11,591 bases of DNA from positions 20,642 to 32,232 of the forward strand of contig JAHEBR010000004.1 of NCBI GenBank assembly GCA_024642185.1. Direction: 5' to 3'. The position numbers were made by a program, and so were the translations under genes. The notes under the pieces are model-generated. The model was not told where the DNA came from. It made no database searches and worked only from the letters and a program-made list of their open reading frames with translations. Shown here in pieces: positions 1 through 6,135 of the stretch. How positions within the stretch are numbered: the stretch's first letter is position 1; each line of letters opens with the position of its first letter. The stretch comes from Marivivens sp. (GTDB lineage Bacteria; Pseudomonadota; Alphaproteobacteria; Rhodobacterales; Rhodobacteraceae).

Positions 1-1284
1 GGCATCATCCGCGATGTGACCGAGCGCAAGGCTCTGATGGACAACCTGAGCCTCTCGGAAGAGCGGATGCGCGCGGTGATGGACTCGGCCACCGATGCAA
101 TCATCTGCGCCGACGAGGATGGCCATATCATCCTGTGCAATCCGGCCGCCGAGGCGATGCTGGGCTATGCGGCCGAACAGGTCATGGGGCAGCCTCTCAC
201 GCTCATTATCCCCAAGCGCTATCGCAAGGGCCACGAGGCGGGGATCGAGCGCATCCGCAATGATGGTGATCGGCACGTGATCGGTCACGCTGTGGAGTTG
301 CAGGCGCTTCATGCCAAGGGCCACGAGTTTCCGATCGAGCTGTCGCTCGGGACATGGACGAGCGGCGGCAAGCGCTATTTCAGCGGGATCATCCGCGACA
401 TCACACTGCGCAAGGATGCCGAGGCCAAGATCATCGTCGCCACCAAGGCGCTCGACGACAAGAACCGCCAGCTTGAGGCGCTGTCGGTCAAGCTGGCCAA
501 ATACCTGTCCAAACAGGTCTACGATTCGATCTTCTCGGGCAAGCGCGATGTGAAGGTGGAATCCTACCGCCGCAACCTGACCGTCTTTTTCTCCGATATC
601 GCCGGCTTCACCGAGATGACCGACAAGATGGAAGCCGAGACGATCAGCGAGCTCCTGAACCACTACCTAAGCGAAATGGCCCGCATCGCCGAGAAATTCG
701 GCGGCACCGTCGACAAATTCATCGGCGATGGCGTGATGATCTTCTTTGGCGACCCCGAGACCAAGGGCGAAAAAGAAGATGCCGTTGCCTGCGTGAAGAT
801 GGCGCTTGAGATGCGGACGCGGGTGCAAGAGCTTTGCCGCGAGTGGTCGAGCCAGGGATCGGCCGATCCTCTGCACGTTCGGATCGGCATCAACACCGGC
901 TTTTGCACTGTCGGCAATTTCGGTTCTGACGAGCGGATGGACTACACAATCGTTGGCGGGCAGGTGAACGCCACCTCGCGGCTCGAGACAGCGGCGGCGA
1001 ACGACCAGATCCTCCTGTCGCACGCGACCTATGCGCTCGTGAAGGACGAGATCTATTGCGAGCCGGTCGGTCAGCTTCAGGTGAAGGGGATCGCCCGGCC
1101 CATCAAGACCTACGAGGCGATCTCGACCCGCGCAGAATACCTACAGCGAACGAAACGGATCGAAGAAGCGGGCGATTCCTTCGCCCTTTCGATGGATCTC
1201 AATGCCCTTGATCCCGACGAGCGCCGCCGCGCTAAAGAATCGCTGATGAAAGCACTACAGGCTTTGGATGAGCAGAGCGGCTAG
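1..1284 (+). CDS. PAS-domain class III adenylate cyclase (5' partial)
   Basis: Adenylate cyclase converting ATP to cAMP, with PAS sensory input. The reading frame is open from base 1, so the N-terminus lies outside the window. The first residues (GIIRDVTERK) are the end of an earlier PAS domain. A complete PAS follows at about bases 50-415, ending in the parallel GIIRDITLRK. A helical linker (about 416-570) leads to the cyclase domain (about 575-1125). Metal-binding aspartates lie in FSDIAGFT (588-611) and VDKFIGDGVM (709-738), which also carries the adenine-selecting Lys. The second substrate position is Thr in DYTIVG, as in class IIIb enzymes, and the catalytic Asn and Arg are present in VNATSR. 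GG replaces the usual GD before QVN. No membrane segment is visible. The TAG stop lies in a CTAG shared with the convergent gene. The family is secure; the PAS signal is unknown. Confidence 0.93.
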   Translation, partial: GIIRDVTERKALMDNLSLSEERMRAVMDSATDAIICADEDGHIILCNPAAEAMLGYAAEQVMGQPLTLIIPKRYRKGHEAGIERIRNDGDRHVIGHAVELQALHAKGHEFPIELSLGTWTSGGKRYFSGIIRDITLRKDAEAKIIVATKALDDKNRQLEALSVKLAKYLSKQVYDSIFSGKRDVKVESYRRNLTVFFSDIAGFTEMTDKMEAETISELLNHYLSEMARIAEKFGGTVDKFIGDGVMIFFGDPETKGEKEDAVACVKMALEMRTRVQELCREWSSQGSADPLHVRIGINTGFCTVGNFGSDERMDYTIVGGQVNATSRLETAAANDQILLSHATYALVKDEIYCEPVGQLQVKGIARPIKTYEAISTRAEYLQRTKRIEEAGDSFALSMDLNALDPDERRRAKESLMKALQALDEQSG

Positions 1285-2261
1285 GCCGCTTTGCGCCGGC
1301 GTCTGGTGAGCCAGATTGCCAAACCTCCGAGGATCGCAAGCAGGCCGTAGTCGATCACAGGTATGCGGATGATCTCGTTTAGCTGCGCCCAGCCCCGTTC
1401 GGAATAGACAACATAGACCGAGCCCGCAAACACAGCCAGGATCACGCCACGAACCGGTCGGCTGAGGCCGAGGCCGTGCATTTGCGTCACGATAAACATC
1501 GCGGCAAAGCCGAAGAGGAACATCGGCCAGATCTCTTGCCCAGCAACCAGTGCGACTGTCACGCCGTGAACGAGGACCGAGGCTTCAAGTGTCACGGTCC
1601 ACCATTTGTTGGTGTGGACGCGGGTGAAGACAAACGCACCCTGGATGAGCAGGAGGAAGGTGTAGAAGAAGCCGAGAAGGTGGCCCGGCGTGGTTTCCAT
1701 CGGGTGGAACCAGTAGGTATAGATCACCGCCCAGGCGAAATAGTAGCCGTGATAGCGGATCAGCATCGGCCGCAGCGTTTTCAGCCAGCCGCCGCCATAG
1801 CCGAAGAAGAGGCCCCGGCGCGGGGCTTCGATCATCAGGACGATGATCAGAAGGAAGATCACCGAAATCTGCGAAGAAAAGACCGAGGTGTCCTGCGCAA
1901 GCCCGTCATACCAGACGGCGGTCTGCAGATAGTGCAGGCCAATGAAGGCAAAGGTTCCGATCAGGCCAATCCAGTTCACGGCATGCATCCGGCCCCGATC
2001 GCGCAGCTCGTCGCGGTGGCGCACAGCCCACCAGATCAGCCCCCAGAAGAAGATCTGATGCGCGAGATAGAAGCCCCAGGCGGTGGCGCGGCTCGCCCAA
2101 TCGGGATCAATCCGCTTCCAGTAATACCAGGCGGCGCCCTGATCGGGCAGGTGCGGAACACGATCTAGGAACGGCTGAAGCGTCAGGATCGCAAAGGTCG
2201 CCAAAACGGCGCCGGCGACCGCGATCCAAAATGCTTTCCAAAGGGGCGAAATGTTACTCAT
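1281..2261 (-). CDS. polytopic membrane protein of unknown function
   Basis: A 326-residue integral membrane protein that I do not recognise as a named family. About ten hydrophobic segments are visible, at roughly residues 8-30, 45-66, 78-98, 111-130, 150-170, 175-196, 206-224, 227-246, 254-272 and 284-303. The protein ends in a basic cluster (RRRRKAA). It is rich in Trp, Tyr, Phe and His within or next to the segments, but I see no conserved haem, quinone or transporter signature. I chose the ATG at 2261 because AGGTGG precedes it by 4 nt. A GTG 51 bases further upstream would overlap mipZ and lacks a ribosome-binding site. The gene starts 31 nt after mipZ, so the two are probably co-transcribed. 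Its TAG stop shares CTAG with the convergent cyclase gene. An envelope role linked to division would be speculation. Confidence 0.85.
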   Translation of the reverse strand: MSNISPLWKAFWIAVAGAVLATFAILTLQPFLDRVPHLPDQGAAWYYWKRIDPDWASRATAWGFYLAHQIFFWGLIWWAVRHRDELRDRGRMHAVNWIGLIGTFAFIGLHYLQTAVWYDGLAQDTSVFSSQISVIFLLIIVLMIEAPRRGLFFGYGGGWLKTLRPMLIRYHGYYFAWAVIYTYWFHPMETTPGHLLGFFYTFLLLIQGAFVFTRVHTNKWWTVTLEASVLVHGVTVALVAGQEIWPMFLFGFAAMFIVTQMHGLGLSRPVRGVILAVFAGSVYVVYSERGWAQLNEIIRIPVIDYGLLAILGGLAIWLTRRRRKAA

Positions 2262-2292
2262 AAACCACCTACGAACCGGATCGAAAGCTGGA

Positions 2293-3102
2293 TCAGAAAT
2301 CGACGCTGACACCCGGCAAATTCAGCGCCTTCATCAGATCGCGCAACTCCTGCCGCGCGGCGACGTTGGAGATGTTGAGCTGCGAAACACCGATGTCGCG
2401 CAGGTCGAGGAGGGTCAGGCCGCGGGGGAAAAGCTCGCGGAAGATCACCCGCTCGTTGAAACCGGGGGCGATGCGAAAGCCGATCCGCCGCGAGAGCTTG
2501 TTCAGCGCCGCTTCCATCTTTTGCTTGTTGACCATGTTCTGCGCGCCAAGGCGGTTGCGCACGACGACCCAATCAATCGGCGGCAGGCCCGCCTGCGCGC
2601 GAAGCTGGCGGGCGTTCCAGACCATTTCGGCATAGACGGAGGGGCCGGTGATCGTCTCGCCGTCATTGTCGACATGGGCGAGCAGATCGAAATCGACGAA
2701 GCTGTCGTTCAGAGGCGTGATCAGCGTATCGGCCAGCGAATGCGCGACCTGGCTCAGGCGCGTATGGCTGCCGGGGCAGTCGATGAGGATGAAATCGACG
2801 TCCGGCTCGAGGCCCGCCACAGCCACCGACAGGCGGTGGTCAAAGACGTTTTCACCCGGCTTCAAGCTCGATTGGTCGATTTCCGGCAGCTCGTGATAGC
2901 TCGGCGTCGGCAGGTCGAGGCGCTCGGCCTGAAGAAAGCGGTTGCGGTTATGCATATAGCGGGCGAGCGTTTTCTGTCGCAGGTCGAGATCGAGCGTGCC
3001 GACCTTGTGCCCCATCCGCGCCAGCGCCGTTGCCACATGCATCGACACGGTCGATTTGCCCGCGCCACCCTTTTCGTTGCCCACGACGATAATATGCGCC
3101 AC
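2293..3102 (-). CDS. mipZ: MipZ division-plane positioning ParA-family ATPase
   Basis: A 269-residue cytoplasmic ParA/MinD-superfamily ATPase. In Caulobacter, MipZ binds ParB at the chromosome poles and forms a bipolar gradient that inhibits FtsZ polymerisation, placing division at mid-cell. The deviant Walker A box NEKGGAGKST lies at residues 9-18 with the signature Lys at 11. LDLDLRQ (37-43) gives the second ATPase motif, and FILIDCPG is Walker B. Typical MipZ segments follow: TPLNDSFVDFDLL, DWVVVRNRL, RVIFRELFPRGLTLLDL and the C-terminal ARQELRDLM. Length matches the family. The start is GTG at 3102, preceded by TAGGGGA at 7 nt. No parA/parB genes are nearby, as is common for mipZ. An unknown membrane protein follows 31 nt downstream. 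The family call is strong; the partners are inferred from Caulobacter. Confidence 0.95.
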   Translation of the reverse strand: MAHIIVVGNEKGGAGKSTVSMHVATALARMGHKVGTLDLDLRQKTLARYMHNRNRFLQAERLDLPTPSYHELPEIDQSSLKPGENVFDHRLSVAVAGLEPDVDFILIDCPGSHTRLSQVAHSLADTLITPLNDSFVDFDLLAHVDNDGETITGPSVYAEMVWNARQLRAQAGLPPIDWVVVRNRLGAQNMVNKQKMEAALNKLSRRIGFRIAPGFNERVIFRELFPRGLTLLDLRDIGVSQLNISNVAARQELRDLMKALNLPGVSVDF

Positions 3103-3459
3103 GTGCTCGTCCCCTATTGTTTCTTGATTGCACTATAGTTTGAGCCGCACCCAAGGGGAAGCGCGGCAGCGCAGCATTGGGCGCAATTCCTTGGCTTGAC
3201 TTTGTGTCGCCCAAGCCCCATGTGCTGCTGGACCGAAGCCTCCTGCCGCGTGAGCAGTGCGCCGCCCTCTATGAAGTGGCCGCGCGAAGGCTCGGATTGA
3301 CTGGTTCCCACATTCACGCAGGGGTGCCGCGCTTTGGCGGTATGCGCGCAATCCGGCGTGCCTGTCAGCCCTTGGCGCAACCCTTTGCCGATGCCGTGGC
3401 CGTTCTGGCTGCGGCGCATGATGTGCGTATGCCAAGCGCTGCGCCTACAGGAAAATATT
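3103..3459. other. divergent intergenic region, mipZ / helicase
   Basis: A 357-base stretch between divergent genes. On the minus strand a TATAGT hexamer (bases 3133-3138) is well placed as a -10 for mipZ, with a start about 25 nt before the GTG, but only a poor -35 lies upstream. On the plus strand TTGACT (3196-3201) is a good -35 hexamer, yet the best -10 at 17 nt spacing is CATGTG, which is weak. The part from 3177 onward can be read as a small open frame (separate entry). I see no terminator, tRNA or strong inverted repeat. Confidence 0.4.
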
Positions 3460-3470
3460 ATGGATTTTGA
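3177..3470 (+). CDS. possible small protein, unrecognised
   Basis: A 97-codon open frame upstream of the helicase that I cannot assign to a family. In its favour: the composition is protein-like, a stretch around residues 18-35 (LDRSLLPREQCAALYEVA) looks helical, and by rough count GC is high at codon positions 1 and 3 and low at position 2, as in coding DNA here. Against it: there is no ATG start, only TTG at 3177 or GTG at 3204 or 3222. None has a convincing ribosome-binding site, GC at position 3 looks lower than in neighbouring genes, and the end overlaps the helicase start by 11 bases. It may be a genuine small gene, the remnant of one, or a non-coding leader. Antisense frames over the same bases look less protein-like. 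Confidence 0.28.
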   Translation: MGAIPWLDFVSPKPHVLLDRSLLPREQCAALYEVAARRLGLTGSHIHAGVPRFGGMRAIRRACQPLAQPFADAVAVLAAAHDVRMPSAAPTGKYYGF

Positions 3471-4764
3471 CATGCTGGGCCTCGCGCCCCGCCTTATCGC
3501 GAAACTTGCCGAGAACGGCATCACCGACCCGACGCCGATTCAGGCGCAGGCCATCCCGCACGCCATGAACGGGCGCGACGTGATGGGCCTTGCCCAGACC
3601 GGAACCGGCAAAACCGCCGCTTTCGGCCTGCCGATGCTTGATGCGCTTCTGAAAGAGGGCGGGCGCCCCTCGCCCAAGTCGGCCAAGGCGCTGATCCTTG
3701 CGCCCACGCGCGAGCTTGCCAAACAGATCGCCGATAACCTGACGATGTATGCCGAAGGCAGCCATCTCAAGGTCGTGCTGGTCGTTGGCGGGGCGGGGAT
3801 CACCGGCCAGATGCGCAAGCTCGAGAAAGGCACCGCCATTCTCGTGGCCACCCCCGGCCGCCTTCTGGATCTGATCGACCGCAAGGCTGTCCGCCTTGAC
3901 GAGACCCGCTTCCTCGTTCTCGACGAGGCCGACCAGATGCTCGATCTGGGCTTTATCCACGCCCTGCGCCGGATTGCACCGCTTCTGGCGAAAGAGCGGC
4001 AGACAATGCTGTTTTCGGCCACCATGCCCAAGCAGATGGCCGAACTGAGCGAGGCTTACCTGTCAAACCCGATCCGGGTTCAGGTCAACCCGCCGGGCAA
4101 GGCCGCCGATAAGATCGAGCAATGCGTCCACTTTGTCGGCGCGGCCGCCAAGATGGATCTGCTTGTTGATCTTCTCGACAAGCACCGCGACGAGCTGGCG
4201 CTGGTTTTCGGCCGCACCAAGCACGGGATGGAGAAGCTCTCGCGCAACCTCGCGGCCAAGGGCTTTGCCGTGACCGCGATCCACGGCAACAAGAGCCAGG
4301 GCCAGCGCGAGCGTGCCATTCAGGAATTCCGCGATGGCAAGGTGCGGGTGCTGGTGGCGACCGATGTGGCCGCCCGTGGCCTCGATATTCCGGGCGTGAA
4401 GCACGTCTATAACTATGAGCTGCCGAACGTGCCCGAGAACTATGTCCACCGCATCGGCCGCACCGCGCGCGCCGGGGCCGATGGCATGGCGATTGCGCTC
4501 TGTGCGCCCGACGAGATGGGCTATCTGAGCGACATCGAGAAAGCTATGAAAGCCTCGATCCCGGTCGCCTCTGGCCGCCCATGGGATCCGGTCGCCCCCG
4601 AGCAACCCAAGCGCCGTGGCGGCCCGCGCCGTGGCGGTGGCAAACCGGGCGGTCAGGCGCATGCCGGTCGCCCCGCGGGTGCCAAGCCCGCCTCGGCAGC
4701 CCCCGGTCGCCCGGGCGGCTTCAAGCGCCGCGGCGCGAAAGGCAATCGCGCGGCGAAGGCCTAG
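3460..4764 (+). CDS. rhlE: RhlE-like DEAD-box ATP-dependent RNA helicase
   Basis: A 434-residue RNA helicase that uses ATP to unwind short RNA duplexes, probably in ribosome assembly or RNA turnover. All core motifs are present: the Q motif around PTPIQ (24-28), motif I AQTGTGKT (45-52), Ia PTREL (82-86), Ib TPGR, motif II DEAD (155-158), motif III SAT (186-188), motif V ATDVAARGLD (300-309) and motif VI HRIGRTAR (330-337). A basic, Gly- and Pro-rich tail (about 385-434) probably binds RNA. The opening MDFDMLGL resembles RhlE. I chose ATG 3460 because AGGA stands 7 nt upstream and it fits the RhlE N-terminus; an earlier in-frame ATG (3334) adds 42 residues unlike the family. The TAG stop lies in a CTAG shared with the convergent cupin gene. 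The helicase call is certain; the rhlE symbol is a subfamily judgement. Confidence 0.93.
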   Translation: MDFDMLGLAPRLIAKLAENGITDPTPIQAQAIPHAMNGRDVMGLAQTGTGKTAAFGLPMLDALLKEGGRPSPKSAKALILAPTRELAKQIADNLTMYAEGSHLKVVLVVGGAGITGQMRKLEKGTAILVATPGRLLDLIDRKAVRLDETRFLVLDEADQMLDLGFIHALRRIAPLLAKERQTMLFSATMPKQMAELSEAYLSNPIRVQVNPPGKAADKIEQCVHFVGAAAKMDLLVDLLDKHRDELALVFGRTKHGMEKLSRNLAAKGFAVTAIHGNKSQGQRERAIQEFRDGKVRVLVATDVAARGLDIPGVKHVYNYELPNVPENYVHRIGRTARAGADGMAIALCAPDEMGYLSDIEKAMKASIPVASGRPWDPVAPEQPKRRGGPRRGGGKPGGQAHAGRPAGAKPASAAPGRPGGFKRRGAKGNRAAKA

Positions 4765-5096
4765 GTTTTAAGCGGGTAACGGTCGGGCTCTTCGAAGACA
4801 TCGAGAGCCTGCGTTCCCGCAGCAGCCTTGACCGCATGAACCTCGCCCCGGTCGAGAAAATAGGTCTCGCCGGGGCCATAGCTTGTCGAATTGCCGTCGA
4901 TGGTGAAGGTGAGCTGGCCCTTGATCACCGTGCCCCACTGAAACCCGTGGGAATGCGGAGGCATCTCGAAATCCTTGTGAAAGGTGAAGAAGGCCACGAG
5001 CCCCTGATCCGACCGGATCGCCCGGATGGTGACGATATCCTCCGAGATCGGAACATCGAGAAGCGGAAACTGATCGAAGAAATTGGGGAAGGACAT
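4761..5096 (-). CDS. small cupin-domain protein
   Basis: A 111-residue single-domain cupin, a compact beta-barrel that usually holds a divalent metal. Cupin motif 1 is PPHSHGFQWGTVIKGQLTF, with the two metal-ligand histidines in HSH; the usual Glu ligand position is Gln (FQWG). Motif 2 is PGETYFLDRGEVHAV, giving the later His. No second domain or DNA-binding segment is present, so it may be an enzyme, a small-molecule binder or a stress-related cupin; the substrate cannot be told. I chose ATG 5096 because AGAGG precedes it by 5 nt. A longer frame to 5150 would run into the rpmE terminator hairpin. It appears to be a single-gene unit, downstream of rpmE but separated from it by that terminator. 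Its stop overlaps the helicase stop through CTAG. Confidence 0.88.
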   Translation of the reverse strand: MSFPNFFDQFPLLDVPISEDIVTIRAIRSDQGLVAFFTFHKDFEMPPHSHGFQWGTVIKGQLTFTIDGNSTSYGPGETYFLDRGEVHAVKAAAGTQALDVFEEPDRYPLKT

Positions 5097-5142
5097 TGGG
5101 GCCTCTGCTATTGTTTGCGCGGACCCTAGCGGCAATCCCCTG

Positions 5143-5175
5143 AAAAGCAAAACGCCGCCCCGAGGGGCGGCGTTT
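5143..5175 (-). terminator. intrinsic terminator after rpmE
   Basis: A perfect 12-bp inverted repeat: AAACGCCGCCCC (5150-5161) and GGGGCGGCGTTT (5164-5175) with a 2-nt centre. Read on the minus strand it is followed by a T-rich tail (TTTTGCTTTT, including the stem end). It lies 21 nt after the rpmE stop, so it should end the rplS-rpmE transcript. The plus-strand tail (CGTTTT) is shorter, and no plus-strand gene ends nearby. Confidence 0.9.
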
Positions 5176-5196
5176 CGTTTTCCGGAGGCGTCAGGC

Positions 5197-5418
5197 TCAG
5201 AAGCCGAGGCCAGCGTATTTGTTCTTGAACTTCGACACGCGGCCGCCGGTGTCGAGCAGGCGGGACGAGCCGCCGGTCCAGGCCGGGTGAACGGTGGGGT
5301 CGATATCGAGCGACATCTGATCGCCTTCTTTGCCCCAGGTCGATTTCATCTGGATCACGGTGCCATCGACCATCTTGACGTCGATCATGTGATACTCGGG
5401 GTGAATACCTTTGCGCAT
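5197..5418 (-). CDS. rpmE: 50S ribosomal protein L31
   Basis: A 73-residue large-subunit protein of the intersubunit bridge. It opens with MRKGIHPEYHMIDVKMVDG, matching the L31 start (KxxIHPxY), and later contains DPTVHPAWTGG in place of the C-x-x-C-HPFYTG segment. Both zinc-ligand cysteines of the middle motif are absent and the protein has no cysteine at all, so this is a zinc-independent (C-minus) form. It ends in VSKFKNKYAGLGF, as in alphaproteobacterial L31. The ATG at 5418 is preceded by AAGGAG, which overlaps the TAA stop of rplS (TAAGGAG), with 11 nt between the genes. The pair should therefore be co-transcribed and translationally linked. A strong terminator follows. Confidence 0.96.
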   Translation of the reverse strand: MRKGIHPEYHMIDVKMVDGTVIQMKSTWGKEGDQMSLDIDPTVHPAWTGGSSRLLDTGGRVSKFKNKYAGLGF

Positions 5419-5429
5419 AGCGGTGCTCC

Positions 5430-5816
5430 TTATGCGTCAGCGGCGCTGTCGAGCGCCTTGTAGTTGGTCACCTCGGCGATACGGGCCGACTTGCCGCGGC
5501 GCGAACGGAGGTAGTAGAGCTTGGCGCGGCGGACGCGACCACGGCGAACAACGGTGATGCTGTCGATGTTGGTCGAGTGCAGCGGGAACACACGCTCCAC
5601 GCCTTCGCCGAACGAAATCTTGCGAACGGTGAACGAACCGGCAATGCCCGAGCCGTTTTTGCGGCTGATGCAAACGCCTTCATACATCTGAACGCGGGTG
5701 CGGGTGCCTTCGGTCACCTTGTAGCCGACGCGAATGGTATCGCCGGCTTTGAAATCGGGAATGTCCTTCCCAAGGGCGGCAACTTGTTCCGCCTCGAGTT
5801 GTGCGATCAGGTCCAT
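5430..5816 (-). CDS. rplS: 50S ribosomal protein L19
   Basis: A 128-residue large-subunit protein at the 30S-50S interface. Hallmarks are FKAGDTIRVGYKVTEG, RVQMYEGVCISRKNGSGI, FTVRKISFGEGVERVFPLHS and RRGRVRRAKLYYLRSRRGKSARI. The length is slightly over the usual 115-120 because of a short Ala-rich C-terminus. I chose ATG 5816 (MDLIAQLEAEQ) because AGGAG lies 8 nt upstream and the N-terminus fits the family; the frame stays open upstream, but those 35 codons do not resemble L19. The gene leads a two-gene unit with rpmE. In many proteobacteria it follows trmD directly; here a reversed dehydrogenase gene intervenes, and a promoter of its own is visible about 200 nt upstream. Confidence 0.97.
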   Translation of the reverse strand: MDLIAQLEAEQVAALGKDIPDFKAGDTIRVGYKVTEGTRTRVQMYEGVCISRKNGSGIAGSFTVRKISFGEGVERVFPLHSTNIDSITVVRRGRVRRAKLYYLRSRRGKSARIAEVTNYKALDSAADA

Positions 5817-5836
5817 CTGATGCGCTCCTATTCTGC

Positions 5837-5854
5837 TTGCGGTTTGTTCCGCAA
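5837..5854 (-). promoter_or_regulatory. stem-loop just upstream of the rplS RBS
   Basis: On the minus strand TTGCGG, loop AACAAA, CCGCAA form a 6-bp hairpin ending about 9 nt before the AGGAG of rplS. It could be part of an autoregulatory leader or a simple structural element. The reading is from the sequence only. Confidence 0.35.
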
Positions 5855-6023
5855 AGGTGATGTGCCTCAGAGCTCTCGGTCTTCTTCCGGGTCGCCGCAG
5901 CGCCCGCCAGAGATCAGGCAACGTTCCTTATTCGTCGTTCCTTCCGCTCCACCCCGCCGAAGAAAGCAGGCCGATGAGCAAAGAAAGAAATCCGGACGAC
6001 TCAGCCGAGCCCCGGACGGGCGG

Positions 6024-6052
6024 TGTATAGGCGGGTTGGCGGATGCGTTCAA
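6024..6052 (-). promoter_or_regulatory. sigma70-type promoter for rplS-rpmE
   Basis: On the minus strand TTGAAC (6047-6052), a 17-nt spacer and TATACA (6024-6029) match the -35 and -10 consensus at 4 of 6 and 5 of 6 positions with ideal spacing. Initiation would fall near 6017, giving a leader of about 200 nt before rplS. Confidence 0.7.
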
Positions 6053-6101
6053 GCCCCGGAGTGCGACTTGAGCAAGGTCAATTCCGCGGCCCGCCCGGTC
6101 T

Positions 6102-6109
6102 GCTAGACT
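6102..6109 (+). promoter_or_regulatory. possible extended -10 promoter for the dehydrogenase gene
   Basis: TG-C-TAGACT has the TGn extension and a -10-like hexamer (TAGACT) about 27 nt before the start codon. No good -35 is seen at the usual distance. This is a weak call. Confidence 0.3.
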
Positions 6110-6135
6110 GGGAGCGCGACTCGGAGGGAGAGACC

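Larger units (their letters stand above)
5817..6135. other. divergent intergenic region with rplS leader
   Basis: A 319-base stretch without a convincing gene. On the minus strand, transcription from the promoter at 6024-6052 would give a leader of about 200 nt before rplS. Two structures stand out. A two-part hairpin near the 5' end (outer arms 5991-5995 and 6012-6016, inner arms 5999-6002 and 6007-6010) is followed by a pyrimidine tract TTTCTTTCTTT. A 6-bp stem-loop (arms 5837-5842 and 5849-5854) lies just before the rplS ribosome-binding site. On the plus strand, the last 35 bases carry the putative dehydrogenase promoter and its ribosome-binding site. A 61-codon minus frame here does not look like a protein. 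Confidence 0.5.

Noticed and set aside
1476..2168. Plus-strand frame of 230 codons antisense to the membrane protein
   Set aside because: It is rich in His, Glu and Asp because it is the complement of hydrophobic codons, and it has no start signal.
2251..3138. Long plus-strand frame of 295 codons antisense to mipZ
   Set aside because: It mirrors mipZ, which has full family motifs; the antisense product lacks a ribosome-binding site and recognisable domains, and high GC often keeps antisense frames open.
3114..3524. Minus-strand frames opposite the region before the helicase
   Set aside because: Composition is Cys- and His-rich and unlike a protein; they extend into the helicase coding region with no ribosome-binding site.
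5097..5150. Longer cupin start at 5150
   Set aside because: It would begin at the rpmE terminator hairpin; ATG 5096 has a proper ribosome-binding site.
5867..6052. Minus-strand 61-codon frame upstream of rplS
   Set aside because: It overlaps the predicted -10 and -35 and has no ribosome-binding site or protein-like pattern.
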